From positions 62,001-126,000 of the forward strand of contig NZ_JABXKK010000098.1 in assembly GCF_017115045.1 (NCBI RefSeq): a DNA stretch of 64,000 nt. The letters run 5' to 3'. A program made the position numbers and the translations under genes. Source of the stretch: Nostoc sp. NMS8. GTDB taxonomy: Bacteria > Cyanobacteriota > Cyanobacteriia > Cyanobacteriales > Nostocaceae. Within the stretch, counting starts at the first letter, position 1, and each line of letters opens with the position of its first letter. Under the pieces are notes generated by a model. That model had not been told where the DNA came from. It did not search any database and worked only from the letters and a program-made list of their open reading frames with translations. Below are positions 26,209-35,449 of the stretch, piece after piece.

Positions 26209-27153
26209 TTATGCAGCGTGTTGACGATACCACTCAATGGTATTTTTTAGCCCTTTTTCAAAACTCACTTGAGCCATGAAATTAAAGGCTTGCTTTGCCC
26301 GTTCAGTATCTAAACAGCGACGGGGTTGACCATTAGGCTTGTCAGTTTGCCAAACAATTTCCCCCTTAAACTCCATCAATTCGGCGATTAGAGTTACTAA
26401 ATCAAGGATGGAGATTTCATCACCGGTTCCCAAGTTAACTGGTTCCGATTCGTTATATAATTGAGTCCCCAAAACAATCCCCCGAGCTGCATCTTCTGAA
26501 TACAGAAACTCACGGGTGGGACTGCCATCACCCCAAACTGGAAGTTGCTTTTCTGCTTTAATTTGGGCTTCGTGAACTTTGCGAACTAATGCTGGAATCA
26601 CATGGGAACTTCCAGGGTCAAAGTTATCTTCTGGGCCATACAAATTTACTGGCAGTAGATAAATCCCATTAAAACCGTACTGCTGACGGTAAGATTGCAA
26701 TTGAACTAAAAGTGCTTTTTTAGCAATTCCATAAGGGGCGTTGGTTTCCTCTGGGTAGCCATTCCAAAGATCATCTTCTTTGAATGGCACGGGAGTGAAT
26801 TTAGGATAGGCGCAGATTGTACCAACACAAACAAATTTTTCTACTCCAGCTTGATAGGCAGCGTGAATTAGCTGGGTTCCCATAATCAAGTTATCGTAGA
26901 ACAACTCTGCGGGTTTTTCGCGGTTTAAACCGATACCACCCACATGAGCTGCTAGGTGAATAATGATGTTTTGCTGGTCAACTGCACGTTGGCTATTTTC
27001 CCATACACGCAAATCGGAATCGTGCGATCGCGGTATCGTAATCTTCTCACGATCAGCCCCAGCTTTACACAGTTGATCTATCACCTGACGACCTAGAAAC
27101 CCCGACCCACCGGTGACGAGAATGTGTTTATTTTTTAGTTCTAAGGCAGTCAT
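26209..27153 (-). CDS. fcl: GDP-L-fucose synthase
   Basis: 314 residues of the extended SDR family. It makes GDP-L-fucose by epimerising and reducing GDP-4-keto-6-deoxymannose with NADPH. The Rossmann loop is VTGGSGFLGRQVID, the catalytic Ser and YxxxK region is NAPYGIAKKALLVQ, and LGTGDEISILDLV and IEWYRQH close the protein. It follows gmd by 23 bases on the same strand, the usual gmd-fcl operon that feeds fucose into exopolysaccharide or heterocyst glycans. Confidence 0.95.
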   Translation of the reverse strand: MTALELKNKHILVTGGSGFLGRQVIDQLCKAGADREKITIPRSHDSDLRVWENSQRAVDQQNIIIHLAAHVGGIGLNREKPAELFYDNLIMGTQLIHAAYQAGVEKFVCVGTICAYPKFTPVPFKEDDLWNGYPEETNAPYGIAKKALLVQLQSYRQQYGFNGIYLLPVNLYGPEDNFDPGSSHVIPALVRKVHEAQIKAEKQLPVWGDGSPTREFLYSEDAARGIVLGTQLYNESEPVNLGTGDEISILDLVTLIAELMEFKGEIVWQTDKPNGQPRRCLDTERAKQAFNFMAQVSFEKGLKNTIEWYRQHAA

Positions 27154-27176
27154 ATTTTTATCCTCTCTGGTGCAAA

Positions 27177-28256
27177 TCAGAAGTGTAAAGCGCCCAGTTG
27201 TTGACGAATAGTCGCAATATCATTTGGAAATTGCAAACCATTACCATTAGGTGAAGTGTGACCCAATGCTTGTAAGTCTGCTTCTACCATTAATGAAACT
27301 AGTTCTTCAAAGGTTACTGATGGTGTCCAGCCTAAATTCTGGCGTGCTTTGGTAGAATCGCCAATCAACAGTTCTACCTCAGATGGACGGAGGTAACGCT
27401 CATCAAACTCTACATAATCTTGCCAATTGAGATTCACATAACTAAATGCTAGTTCCAAAAACTCGCGCACTGAATGAGTTTCACCAGTAGAAATTACGTA
27501 ATCCTCTGGCTGATCTTTCTGCAACATCAACCACATTGCTTTGACGTAATCCTTCGCATAGCCCCAATCTCGCTTGGCATCTAGATTACCCATGTAAATC
27601 TTTTTCTGCTTACCAGCAACGATGCCAGCCACGGCTCTAGTAATTTTACGGGTTACAAAGGTTTCACCCCGCCGTGGTGACTCGTGGTTAAAAAGTATAC
27701 CGTTACAAGCAAATAAATTATAAGACTCACGATAGTTTACAGTTTGCCAGTGGGCGTAAACTTTCGCACATGCGTAAGGACTGCGGGGATAAAAGGGCGT
27801 TGTCTCAGTTTGAGGTATTGCTTGTACTAAACCATACATTTCTGAAGAACCTGCCTGGTAAAATCGTACCTGAATACCAGTACGATGTTGGTAGTCTCGA
27901 ATTGCTTCCAACAGACGCAGCGTTCCCATTCCTACAGCATCTACCGTGTATTCTGGTGAATCAAAGCTGACTCTAACATGGGATTGAGCGCCGAGGTTGT
28001 AAATCTCTACTGGCTTTACTTCTTCTAAAATACGCCGCAACGTCGTACCATCTGTCAAGTCTCCATAGTGAAGAAACAACCGCACTCCATCTTTGTGGGG
28101 GTCTTCGTAAATGTGATCGATGCGGTCTGTGTTGAAGGTAGAAGTCCGACGAATGATGCCATGAACCTCATAACCTTGTTCCAACAAAAACTCGCTCAGA
28201 TATGAACCATCTTGACCAGTAATACCAGTAATTAACGCTCGCTTCTGTTGCGTCAT
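27177..28256 (-). CDS. gmd: GDP-mannose 4,6-dehydratase
   Basis: 359 residues from the ATG at 28256. It converts GDP-D-mannose to GDP-4-keto-6-deoxy-D-mannose. Visible landmarks: LITGITGQDGSYLSEFLLEQ (NADP-binding loop), IYNLGAQSHVRVSFDSP, GSSEMYGLVQ with the active Thr/Ser-Glu region, PYACAKVYAHW (YxxxK) and FNHESPRRGETFVTRKI. It is the first gene of the gmd-fcl pair. A 480-base AT-rich region precedes it. Confidence 0.96.
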   Translation of the reverse strand: MTQQKRALITGITGQDGSYLSEFLLEQGYEVHGIIRRTSTFNTDRIDHIYEDPHKDGVRLFLHYGDLTDGTTLRRILEEVKPVEIYNLGAQSHVRVSFDSPEYTVDAVGMGTLRLLEAIRDYQHRTGIQVRFYQAGSSEMYGLVQAIPQTETTPFYPRSPYACAKVYAHWQTVNYRESYNLFACNGILFNHESPRRGETFVTRKITRAVAGIVAGKQKKIYMGNLDAKRDWGYAKDYVKAMWLMLQKDQPEDYVISTGETHSVREFLELAFSYVNLNWQDYVEFDERYLRPSEVELLIGDSTKARQNLGWTPSVTFEELVSLMVEADLQALGHTSPNGNGLQFPNDIATIRQQLGALHF

Positions 28257-28738
28257 GCTCAATTATACCTTATTGTCTTTGATTAAAAAATTACAGCCAA
28301 TCTGATACAACCTAGCAACTAATTGCTCAATTGCCTAATGGGAAACCTACGAGTTATTATTGCTATGAAAATTTTTCCGTAAATAAATATACTTAATAAA
28401 AAGTAATTTAACACGTAAGTCTAACCTTAATAGAGCAAGATTATTATAATTACGTATATTTTTCCTCTACCAAATAAATTAAGATTCTTTTCGTATATCT
28501 TGTTATTTTTGTCAAAACTTCACATATCTCTGATTTTGTGAAGACTGAATCAAATAGGTATTTGAAATTTAGACTTTTGGCAAAAGTCTAAATCGGGGCA
28601 AAAGGAATCACTGATAAACACTCAGAGAATTCTGAGTTAAGTAAAAATACATAAAATATAAACAATTTTTTAGTTTTAAAGAAATAATTGCTAATTAGGG
28701 GCATTGACTGCCCCACAGAATCGACCCTAAGTAGCTAC
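28257..28738. other. intergenic region upstream of gmd
   Basis: About 480 AT-rich bases between gmd and the sugar transferase stop. It should hold the gmd promoter. One small palindrome, tttagacttttg / caaaagtctaaa, occurs at 28568-28592 and could end the sugar-transferase transcript. No open frame. Confidence 0.45.
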
Positions 28739-29500
28739 TCAGTATGCCCCGTTATTTTTGGGCAAAATGACCACATCAACAGTTTTCAAGATGATCCATA
28801 AATCAAGCCAGAAATTCCGAAATTTGACATAATGCAGGTCTATTTGGACTCGCCGAGAGTAGGGAATATCATTACGCCCAGATACCTGCCACAAACCAGT
28901 AATTCCTGGACGGATTGTTAAAATCTCATCAATGTGACAACCGTATTTTGGCAGTTCTTCTGCTACTAAGGGTCGAGGGCCGACTACACTCATGTCCCCT
29001 TTTAAAACATTCCAGAACTGGGGAAATTCGTCTAAGCTAGTAATTCGCAAAAATTGACCAATTTTGGTTATTCGGGGGTCTTGTTTCAGCTTAAAACTGC
29101 TTTCAAATTCTTGTCGCAATTCGGGCGATGTTTCCATCATTTGCATGAGGATTTCGTCTGCATTGCTTACCATTGTTCGGAATTTAATACAATTAAACGC
29201 TTTGTAATTTTTTCCTACCCGTTCCTGGACATAAAATATTGGGCCTTCTGAGCTGAAGGCAATCAGCAAAGCCAAAATTAAGTAGACGGGGAAGAACAAA
29301 ATTAATATCGACAGTGAAAACACTATATCGAACAGTCGTTTAGCAAACTCTCCGTTTAAACCCTGAAAAGATAAACCTTTGGGTTTAACTTTTGGCGTCT
29401 TTGTTTTTTGACCGCGTTTTAAGAAAGTACGCGTAGACGCTTTAGTGTCTTGTCGTACGCCCCGCTTGCCGGAGAGGAGTGAGCTCTGGGCAGTCATCAT
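28739..29500 (-). CDS. exopolysaccharide sugar transferase (polyprenyl-phosphate sugar-phosphotransferase)
   Basis: 253 residues from the ATG pair at 29500, chosen because AAGGAG stands just upstream. Residues 1-45 are basic and polar. One membrane helix follows (RLFDIVFSLSILILFFPVYL), then the catalytic domain with FNCIKFRTMVSNADEIL, FLRITSLDEFPQFWNVLKGD, MSVVGPRPLVAEELPKYG and ILTIRPGITGLWQVSGRND. It is a paralogue of the transferase at 22299-22952 and differs in the PRP motif context. It likely starts the glycan assembled by the adjacent GT4 gene, from which it is separated by 108 bases on the same strand. Confidence 0.9.
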   Translation of the reverse strand: MMTAQSSLLSGKRGVRQDTKASTRTFLKRGQKTKTPKVKPKGLSFQGLNGEFAKRLFDIVFSLSILILFFPVYLILALLIAFSSEGPIFYVQERVGKNYKAFNCIKFRTMVSNADEILMQMMETSPELRQEFESSFKLKQDPRITKIGQFLRITSLDEFPQFWNVLKGDMSVVGPRPLVAEELPKYGCHIDEILTIRPGITGLWQVSGRNDIPYSRRVQIDLHYVKFRNFWLDLWIILKTVDVVILPKNNGAY

Positions 29501-29608
29501 ACTCCTTAATAATCCACACCACACATAGTCCCAATATTAAAGCCAAAATGAGGTTCTTCTGGGGGAAATTGCCAAAAGCCTAAAAAAATAAGACGCTAAC
29601 CAAGACCA

Positions 29609-30751
29609 TCATTGCGAAAACGGTCTTTTTTCGTTGCATTTGTTTACAAAGTCTAGATAACGCTCGGCAAAGATTTGCGGTGAAAACTGTGCGGCGTGCG
29701 ATCGCATATACTCGGAACTGAACGAACCCTGATATATTTCAAACTTTTCTACTGCCTCCACTAAAGCCGCCTCTGTTTGCGTTCTGAAAAATATACCTGT
29801 CCCTGTATCCACACAAGAGTGGATATCTCGCACTGTTTCTAGAGCGCCTCCTGCACCGTAAGCAATCACTGGCGTGCCGCAGGCCTGTGCTTCCACTAGG
29901 GCAATCCCAAAATCTTCACAGGCTGCATATACAAACGCCTTAGCCTTAGACATATATTTTTTTACCACATTATCAGGTTGCCATCCCAGTATTTGGATGT
30001 TGGAGTTTGCCATCTCGCGAATCTTGTTCATTTCATCTCCTGTACCAATGACTACTAACGGTCGTTTTAGTTGATTAAAAGCCTTGACAATCAACGATAT
30101 TTGCTTGTAACTTACCAACCGAGAAACTGTCAGGTAAAAGTCCTCTTTCTCAGACAAAAATGGAAATTCTGCAATATTCACTGGTGGGTAAATGACTGTT
30201 GCTTCTCGCCGATAGCAACGCCAAATCCGCCGAGCTGTATGCTGTGAGTTGGCAATGAAGTAATCAACGCGATTGGCACTCAATACATCCCACTGGCGCA
30301 AACGATGTAATAAATATCGCGTCACCCACCCAGGTAAGCCACTACCTAGTTTGCTGTGGCGCAGATAATCAAAAGTCAAGTCCCAGGCGTAGCGCATAGG
30401 GCTGTGACAGTAACAAATATGCATCTGTTCGGGAGCGGTCAGGATTCCTTTGGCAACAGCGTGAGATGAAGACAGAATTACATCATAATGCCGCAAATCA
30501 AGTTGTTCAATTGCCAAAGGCCACAAAGGCAAGTATCTTTGTATACCGTTGTGGGCAGAGGGAAAGTTTTGGAGAAACGTCTTGCCAATTTGACGCTTAT
30601 ATAAATAACTTTCTTTATTGCTGGATTCAAAATCGATGAGAGCATACAAATCAGCATCAATGTGATTCAAAATTTCTCGTACAACGAGTTCTGAACCACC
30701 AGTGGCTTTGGGTGTCAGCCACTCATGAACTAGAGCATATTTCAAGGGCAC
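29609..30751 (-). CDS. glycosyltransferase family 4
   Basis: 380 residues from a GTG at 30751, giving MPLKYALVHEWLTP, which fits the family better than the TTG further up. A GT-B enzyme: the N-domain holds YALVHEWLTPKATGGSELVV and CYCHSPMRYAWDL, and the C-domain holds FYLTVSRLVSYKQISLIVKA, LVVIGTGDEMNKI and EDFGIALVEAQACGTPVIAY, the nucleotide-sugar site with the E(x7)E-like motif. It resembles WbaZ-type mannosyl/rhamnosyl transferases. With the downstream sugar transferase and gmd-fcl it forms a polysaccharide gene group, all on the minus strand. Confidence 0.9.
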   Translation of the reverse strand: MPLKYALVHEWLTPKATGGSELVVREILNHIDADLYALIDFESSNKESYLYKRQIGKTFLQNFPSAHNGIQRYLPLWPLAIEQLDLRHYDVILSSSHAVAKGILTAPEQMHICYCHSPMRYAWDLTFDYLRHSKLGSGLPGWVTRYLLHRLRQWDVLSANRVDYFIANSQHTARRIWRCYRREATVIYPPVNIAEFPFLSEKEDFYLTVSRLVSYKQISLIVKAFNQLKRPLVVIGTGDEMNKIREMANSNIQILGWQPDNVVKKYMSKAKAFVYAACEDFGIALVEAQACGTPVIAYGAGGALETVRDIHSCVDTGTGIFFRTQTEAALVEAVEKFEIYQGSFSSEYMRSHAAQFSPQIFAERYLDFVNKCNEKRPFSQ

Positions 30752-30904
30752 AGCTAAACAATTCAAAATTGAAGATAGTTTTCTTAGACTCCGACTGAAA
30801 AGTTTCCTCTTGTGATTAATGAATGGGAAGCGCCCCAGATTAGCACATAAGACGGTATCTTTCTCTGAGAGGTTCCAGATGGATGCTGCAACCTGATAAT
30901 CTCA

Positions 30905-30990
30905 GATTGGGCATTGGGCATTGAAAAGAGGCAGAGGGGCAGGGTGCTGCTCTTGCGGAGGGGAAAATTCTTCTCCCTGCTCCCAGTCCC
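30905..30990. repeat. dispersed repeat, family E copy 2
   Basis: GGGCATTGGGCATTGAAAAGAGGCAGAGG and the following GGGTGCTGCTCTTGC, GGGGAAAA and CTCCCTGCTCCC match the reverse complement of 11796-11876. It lies just upstream of the SDR gene at 31043. Confidence 0.6.
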
Positions 30991-31042
30991 TTACTCTACT
31001 CCCGAATCTCTTGATGAAAACTGATATATAAAGGGTGAATTT

Positions 31043-31981
31043 ATGCGAATTCTGATTATGGGTGGTACTCGGTTCATTGGTGTCTATTTAACTCAATTAC
31101 TAGTGGAACAAGGACATGAGGTGGTGTTGTTCAATCGTGGGAATCGACCAGCACCTTCTTTACAGGGAGTAGGACAAATTATAGGCGATCGCACAGATGC
31201 TACTCAATTAAAGGCAAAGTTATCACAAGAAAACTTTGATGTCATTTTTGACAATAACGCGCGTGAACTTACTGATACTCAACCACTAGCAGAGATTTTT
31301 CAAGACCGAGTGCAACATTTTGTGTATATGAGTTCTGCGGGAGTTTATCTCAAATCTGACCAATTGCCCCATATAGAGGGCGATCCAGTAGATCCCAAAA
31401 GTCGGCATAAGGGCAAACATGAAACAGAAACTTACTTAGCTCAATTGGGATTGCCTTTCACTTCGATTCGCCCTACTTATATTTATGGGCCTCGTAATTA
31501 TAATGAGTTGGAAGGCTGGTTTTTTGACAGAATTGTACGCGATCGCCCCATTCCTATCCCCGGAAATGGCCTGCATATCACCCAGCTAGGTCATGTAAAA
31601 GACTTGGCACTAGCAATGACTAGGGTTTTGGGCAATAAACAAGCCATAGGACAGATTTATAATATTTCTGGCGATCGCTTTGTCACTTTTGACGGTTTAG
31701 CTCGTGCTAGTGCTGTAGCGGCTGGTAAATCACCCGATACTGTAAAAATCGTCCACTACGACCCGAAAAAGTTTGATTTTGGCAAGCGCAAAGCTTTTCC
31801 AATGCGGGTGCAGCATTTCTTTGCTTCGGTGAATAAAGCGCAAACAGAATTAAACTGGCATCCTGAATATGATTTGATTTCTGGGTTACAAGACTCTCTG
31901 GAAAATGATTATTTGGCTAATGCAAAAGACAAAGCTGATGTTGATTTCTCTGTAGATGAGGAGATTTTACAAGCGTTGTGA
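31043..31981 (+). CDS. atypical SDR, CSP41-like NAD-dependent epimerase/dehydratase family
   Basis: 312 residues. N-terminal Rossmann motif ILIMGGTRFIGVYLTQLLVE, then VVLFNRGNRP, which suggests NADP preference. The active region is VYMSSAGVYLKSDQLPHIEG and later TSIRPTYIYGPRNYNELEGW, but the usual YxxxK is not in its normal place. This matches the atypical SDRs related to chloroplast CSP41, which bind RNA and ribosomes rather than acting on sugars. An RNA-related role is therefore possible; enzymatic activity is not shown. Start ATG follows AAAGGGTG. Confidence 0.8.
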   Translation: MRILIMGGTRFIGVYLTQLLVEQGHEVVLFNRGNRPAPSLQGVGQIIGDRTDATQLKAKLSQENFDVIFDNNARELTDTQPLAEIFQDRVQHFVYMSSAGVYLKSDQLPHIEGDPVDPKSRHKGKHETETYLAQLGLPFTSIRPTYIYGPRNYNELEGWFFDRIVRDRPIPIPGNGLHITQLGHVKDLALAMTRVLGNKQAIGQIYNISGDRFVTFDGLARASAVAAGKSPDTVKIVHYDPKKFDFGKRKAFPMRVQHFFASVNKAQTELNWHPEYDLISGLQDSLENDYLANAKDKADVDFSVDEEILQAL

Positions 31982-32024
31982 GTAAAGCTATTTAGGGGCA
32001 GATAGCGATATGCCCCTTGCATCT

Positions 32025-32262
32025 TCATAACTCATCAGGGTTAACGCCAAACTCTCGCAGTTGTGCTGCTAATCTGTTAGCATGTTGACTTTCTCGTTCT
32101 AGTTTTTCTAGGGGTGTGGGAAGCCAATTCTCACTAGCATCATACGAACGTAGCCATAATCTCAATTCCCTGGTAAGAACCTTGCCAGAGTCCTAAGCCT
32201 AGTTCCAAACCCGGCATCCACACTGGTGGGGAAAGACTTATTTTTTTATGGTGGGAGATACA
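32025..32262 (-). pseudogene. Uma2 (DUF820) C-terminal fragment with a frameshift
   Basis: On the minus strand the sequence reads SPPVWMPGLELGLGLWQGSY and QGIE, then, after a one-base shift, LWLRSYDASENWLPTPLEKL and ERESQHANRLAAQLREFGVN ending PDEL with a TGA at 32025. This is the C-terminal tail of the Uma2-like nuclease family, widespread in cyanobacteria. The N-terminal nuclease core is missing and the frame is broken, so this is a remnant. Confidence 0.65.
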
Positions 32263-32600
32263 GTAGGTGCGATCGCAACAACAAGTAAAGTTAACAATTC
32301 AAAATTCAAAATGATGCTCTCTACGAGACGCTAAAAGCGTAGCTTGCTTCCCTGTCAGGATACGCGGACTCGCTAACGCTAACAAAATTCAAAATTAAAG
32401 ACAATTTAATAGCATCGATTCTAAAACTTTCCAAGGTTTCAAATCTATATTCACCAGAGTATTTTGTCTTTTTAATCTTTTTATTAATTCCTTCCAAAAT
32501 AATACTGTTTATTTCGTTATCAAAACAAATAATATTTTTTATACAACTAACAAAAATAGTATTGTTAAGCTGTTCTATATACGCAAAAAACATTAAATAT

Positions 32601-33230
32601 ATGAACACAACGCCCTCTAAAAGAGAAAGAGACGAAATACTTAAGTGGTTGAATCGTAACCGCCAGATGTTATTAGATTTATATAAAAATCAATATATCG
32701 CTTACAATACAAATGGAATAATTGCTCATAGCGAAAACTTACGAGAAGTTTTAGCATTAGCTAATGCTGCAAAACAGCCTTTTTTAATTTACCTAGTTCC
32801 GCGTCGCACTGCTTCTATAGAAATTTTACCAATTCGCTTCCGCACCGTTGTTCGCCATGATTGGCAACCAAATTATAGCGTAATTTTAAAACACGGAGAT
32901 ATAGAATCTAATACAACAATGTTAGTAGATTGTGGTGCTGAATTAAGTTTAATTTCATTAAAAGTTGGTCAAGACTTAGGCTATGCTTTGGCTGATTCAG
33001 AATCAACTTTGTTGGCAGAAACTATAGGTGGCATTGAGTACGTTTTACGTAATGTCGAAATGACAATTGATGAACACAATTTTATTACTCCTGTCGCATG
33101 GTTACAAATTAATACAGGCGGAGAACAATTGCTTTTAGGGCGAGAAGTTGTATTTGATAAATTTAATATTGAATTTAGGCAAGCTGAGGAGCAAATTATT
33201 TTTACATGGCGTGAAGATTTGAAATTATAA
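32601..33230 (+). CDS. DUF5678-like domain fused to a retropepsin-like aspartic protease domain
   Basis: 209 residues from the ATG at 32601. Residues 1-65 (ILKWLNRNRQMLLDLYKNQY, IAYNTNGIIAHSENLREVLA) resemble the DUF5678 small domain often found near toxin-antitoxin genes. Residues ~75-209 resemble a single-chain retropepsin: IEILPIRFR, then MLVDCGAELSLISLKVGQDL carrying the D-x-G-A active motif (here Asp-Cys-Gly-Ala), a flap-like region and LLLGREVVFDKFNIEF near the end. One active Asp per chain means it would need to dimerise. Target unknown. The Cys in place of Thr/Ser is unusual. Confidence 0.65.
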   Translation: MNTTPSKRERDEILKWLNRNRQMLLDLYKNQYIAYNTNGIIAHSENLREVLALANAAKQPFLIYLVPRRTASIEILPIRFRTVVRHDWQPNYSVILKHGDIESNTTMLVDCGAELSLISLKVGQDLGYALADSESTLLAETIGGIEYVLRNVEMTIDEHNFITPVAWLQINTGGEQLLLGREVVFDKFNIEFRQAEEQIIFTWREDLKL

Positions 33231-33411
33231 AAAAGCAATATACAATAGGGCACAGCATTGCTGTGCCCCTACAAATGGTCTGTATTCTATGCAATTAAGA
33301 ACCGCTATAATTTGGAGTCACTGAAATCTCGTACCCTGCGGGAAGCTGACGCAACAGTGAAGGTTGATTTTATCCTCAGAAACCAACTTTAGATGTTGCT
33401 TTCCAGCTAGT

Positions 33412-34227
33412 TTACAACTCTTCTGCTTGGGGAAGCGGGAAGATTTCACCAGCCAAGTAAGCTGGAAAATGCTTTTGGAAGTATAACCAGGAAGTCATAT
33501 CTTCTCCATATATCAATTCTTTTGGGGCTTGTTTATATAGAGGAATACGGTTATTAATTTCGTCTTGCAGCACTGAGGGCAGTTCTGTTAAACCATTGAC
33601 TTTGCTACCAACAGCACTATAGATCAGTTGACCAGGGCGATCGCCCATTTTCATCCAAGGAAGCCATTGACCAATTCTATCCCAACTCAGTTTGAGTTCA
33701 GAAACCGAGGAAAGTGCTGGATTGAATAAATCTGCGGTTGGCACTGTTAATTTAAACAATTCCGCTGCCTGATAAATTGGATTTGGGCTATATTCAGCAA
33801 ATTTGGGATCGTCTGCTAAGGGATTAGGGTAATAGGGAAATATATCAAAAACAAAGGTTGTGCTGTCACCATCTACTTGTGCGGGGAAATTTCCCTCAAA
33901 CCTTCCCTGCACAGGATTATTGGCAACGTGAATCACCGGAACTGTCTCGCCTGTCCAAGGATTCTCCCATTTGGATAAAACCTCATCTGTTTTTGGGTTG
34001 AGGTAGTAAGTTAGTTCCCTAGAAGTAAAATCCCAGCTACCTTCTGCTGTGGGAATACATCGGCTAAGACTCAATCCCAGGATTTTAAACAGGAGTTGTC
34101 TTTTCTCACCGGGGATAAAAGCGTAAATTTTACCTTTCCAAATCAGGAAAGTAGATTCAGTAGGATCGAGGGAAGAACGAGTTTTAACCCAGTGCTGGGC
34201 TTCAAGTTCTTGGATTTGGGCAACCAT
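33412..34227 (-). CDS. DUF1838 family protein
   Basis: 271 residues. The sequence matches the DUF1838 pattern: STFLIWKGKIYAFIPGEKRQ near the start, SRELTYYLNPKTDEVLSKWE, NPWTGETVPVIHVANNPVQG, WDRIGQWLPWMKMGDRPGQ and LIYSAVGSKV. No signal peptide or membrane helix is seen. The function of the family is not established. It follows the TrpF-like gene by 93 bases on the same strand. Confidence 0.75.
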   Translation of the reverse strand: MVAQIQELEAQHWVKTRSSLDPTESTFLIWKGKIYAFIPGEKRQLLFKILGLSLSRCIPTAEGSWDFTSRELTYYLNPKTDEVLSKWENPWTGETVPVIHVANNPVQGRFEGNFPAQVDGDSTTFVFDIFPYYPNPLADDPKFAEYSPNPIYQAAELFKLTVPTADLFNPALSSVSELKLSWDRIGQWLPWMKMGDRPGQLIYSAVGSKVNGLTELPSVLQDEINNRIPLYKQAPKELIYGEDMTSWLYFQKHFPAYLAGEIFPLPQAEEL

Positions 34228-34320
34228 CTAGAGCATCCTTTGTGTTTGGATAACAAAAGAATAAGCTATCAGAATTCAAGTTGCATCTTTGTCATTTGTC
34301 AAAAACTAATGCTCCATGCC

Positions 34321-34980
34321 CTATTTTAATTGCTCGAAGAACAGCTTCAGTTTATTCTCATCTAATTTGCCATTGCTACGAACCGCGCTACACAAATCTA
34401 GTCCGAAAGGAGCAACTCGATCAACTGCGATCCCAACATTTTCAGGTTTTAACCCTCCAGCTAAGAAAATTGGCACGTTTACCTGCTCACGGATTTTAGC
34501 GCTCAAGTTCCAGTCATGTAAGCGTCCTGTACCGCCCAACTCTTTAATCAGCAGTGATTGATTGCCAGAGTCTAATAAAATTGCATCTACGTAGGGCGCT
34601 ACACTGATTGCCTCGTCTAGAGATTTTTCGGTAGTGACGTGAATTACCTGGACAATGGAGATTCCAGGTAAGGCATCTCGGATATCTTGATAGCTTCCTG
34701 ATTGTAAGCAATCGCAGATTTGCACAGTATTTGTCCCACAGCGCCTTACCTGCTGAATAATCTCTTGGGCATCTTGGCTAGAAGTAAGTAAAAAAGTAGC
34801 GATTGGGGGTGGTACACAAGCCGCAATTTTGGCGATTAGTTCTTCAGAGATGACACCAGGGCCACTCGGCATATAAGAAACCAAACCGAGTGCAGATGCA
34901 CCGCAACGAATAGCAATCCATGCTTCTTCTATGCTGCTGATACAGCAAATTTTGACTCTTGGGTTTGCAGTTCTTTCCAT
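34321..34980 (-). CDS. TrpF-like phosphoribosylanthranilate isomerase family protein
   Basis: 219 residues with a TIM-barrel layout. It begins VKICCISSIEEAWIAIRCGA, where canonical TrpF has KICG; the catalytic Cys is kept and the Gly is replaced by Cys. Other landmarks: ASALGLVSYMPSGPGVISEE, TNTVQICDCLQ, VDAILLDSG with the catalytic Asp, IFLAGGLKPENV and a final FGLDLCSAVRSNGKLD where TrpF has (D)xSSGVE. The last loop deviates at the phosphate-binding Gly. It is probably a paralogue with a shifted substrate rather than the main tryptophan-pathway enzyme. Confidence 0.75.
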   Translation of the reverse strand: MERTANPRVKICCISSIEEAWIAIRCGASALGLVSYMPSGPGVISEELIAKIAACVPPPIATFLLTSSQDAQEIIQQVRRCGTNTVQICDCLQSGSYQDIRDALPGISIVQVIHVTTEKSLDEAISVAPYVDAILLDSGNQSLLIKELGGTGRLHDWNLSAKIREQVNVPIFLAGGLKPENVGIAVDRVAPFGLDLCSAVRSNGKLDENKLKLFFEQLK

Positions 34981-35142
34981 TCTTTCCTAACTCCCAAAGC
35001 CCTAGTTTCTTAAAAGTAGTTGACAAAAACGGCAACATCTAGATTTAGAATAAGCCTTAAAACTGATAGTTTAAAGGAAAAGGGGCAGAAAAGCAGAGAG
35101 GTAGAAGGGCAGAAAAGATATATTTTGAAATATAAAAATCAG

Positions 35143-35394
35143 TCTTTGAACTCCGTTAATGAGCCTTTTAGCTCCGTTAACGAGTCTTTTAGCTCCGTTA
35201 ACGAGCCTTTGAACTCCGTTAACGAGTCTTTGAACTCCGCTAACGAGCCTTTGAACTCCGTTAACGAGCCTTTGAACTCCGTTAACGAGTCTTTTAGCTC
35301 CGCTAACGAGTCTTTGAACTCCGCTAACGAGCCTTTGAACTCCGCTAATGAGTCTTTGAACTCCGTCAACGAGCCTTTAATACTCGTGAGCAAG
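35143..35394. repeat. 21-bp tandem repeat (minisatellite), 11 full units
   Basis: Eleven units of 21 bases (consensus cctttgaactccgttaacgag, with tcttt and tttagc variants) run from 35143 to 35373, followed by a decayed twelfth. Because 21 is a multiple of three, both strands stay open: plus strand reads repeats of LNSVNEP, minus strand repeats of LTEFKGS. The plus frame 35020-35520 spans into the end of the AbrB-type gene. Neither frame has a clear ribosome site, so expression is doubtful. Confidence 0.9.
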
Positions 35395-35449
35395 CATAAA
35401 AACTACTTAACTCTTTCGCCCAATCCCCAGTCCCCAACCCCCAAATCAA

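Noticed and set aside
32321..32608. 95-codon minus-strand frame
   Set aside because: It overlaps the start of the DUF5678-retropepsin gene and covers repeat-type sequence (CTCTACGAGACGCTAAAAGC). The translation is not protein-like.
35143..35394. Possible CRISPR array
   Set aside because: Units are contiguous 21-mers with no unique spacers and no cas genes nearby, so it is a minisatellite.
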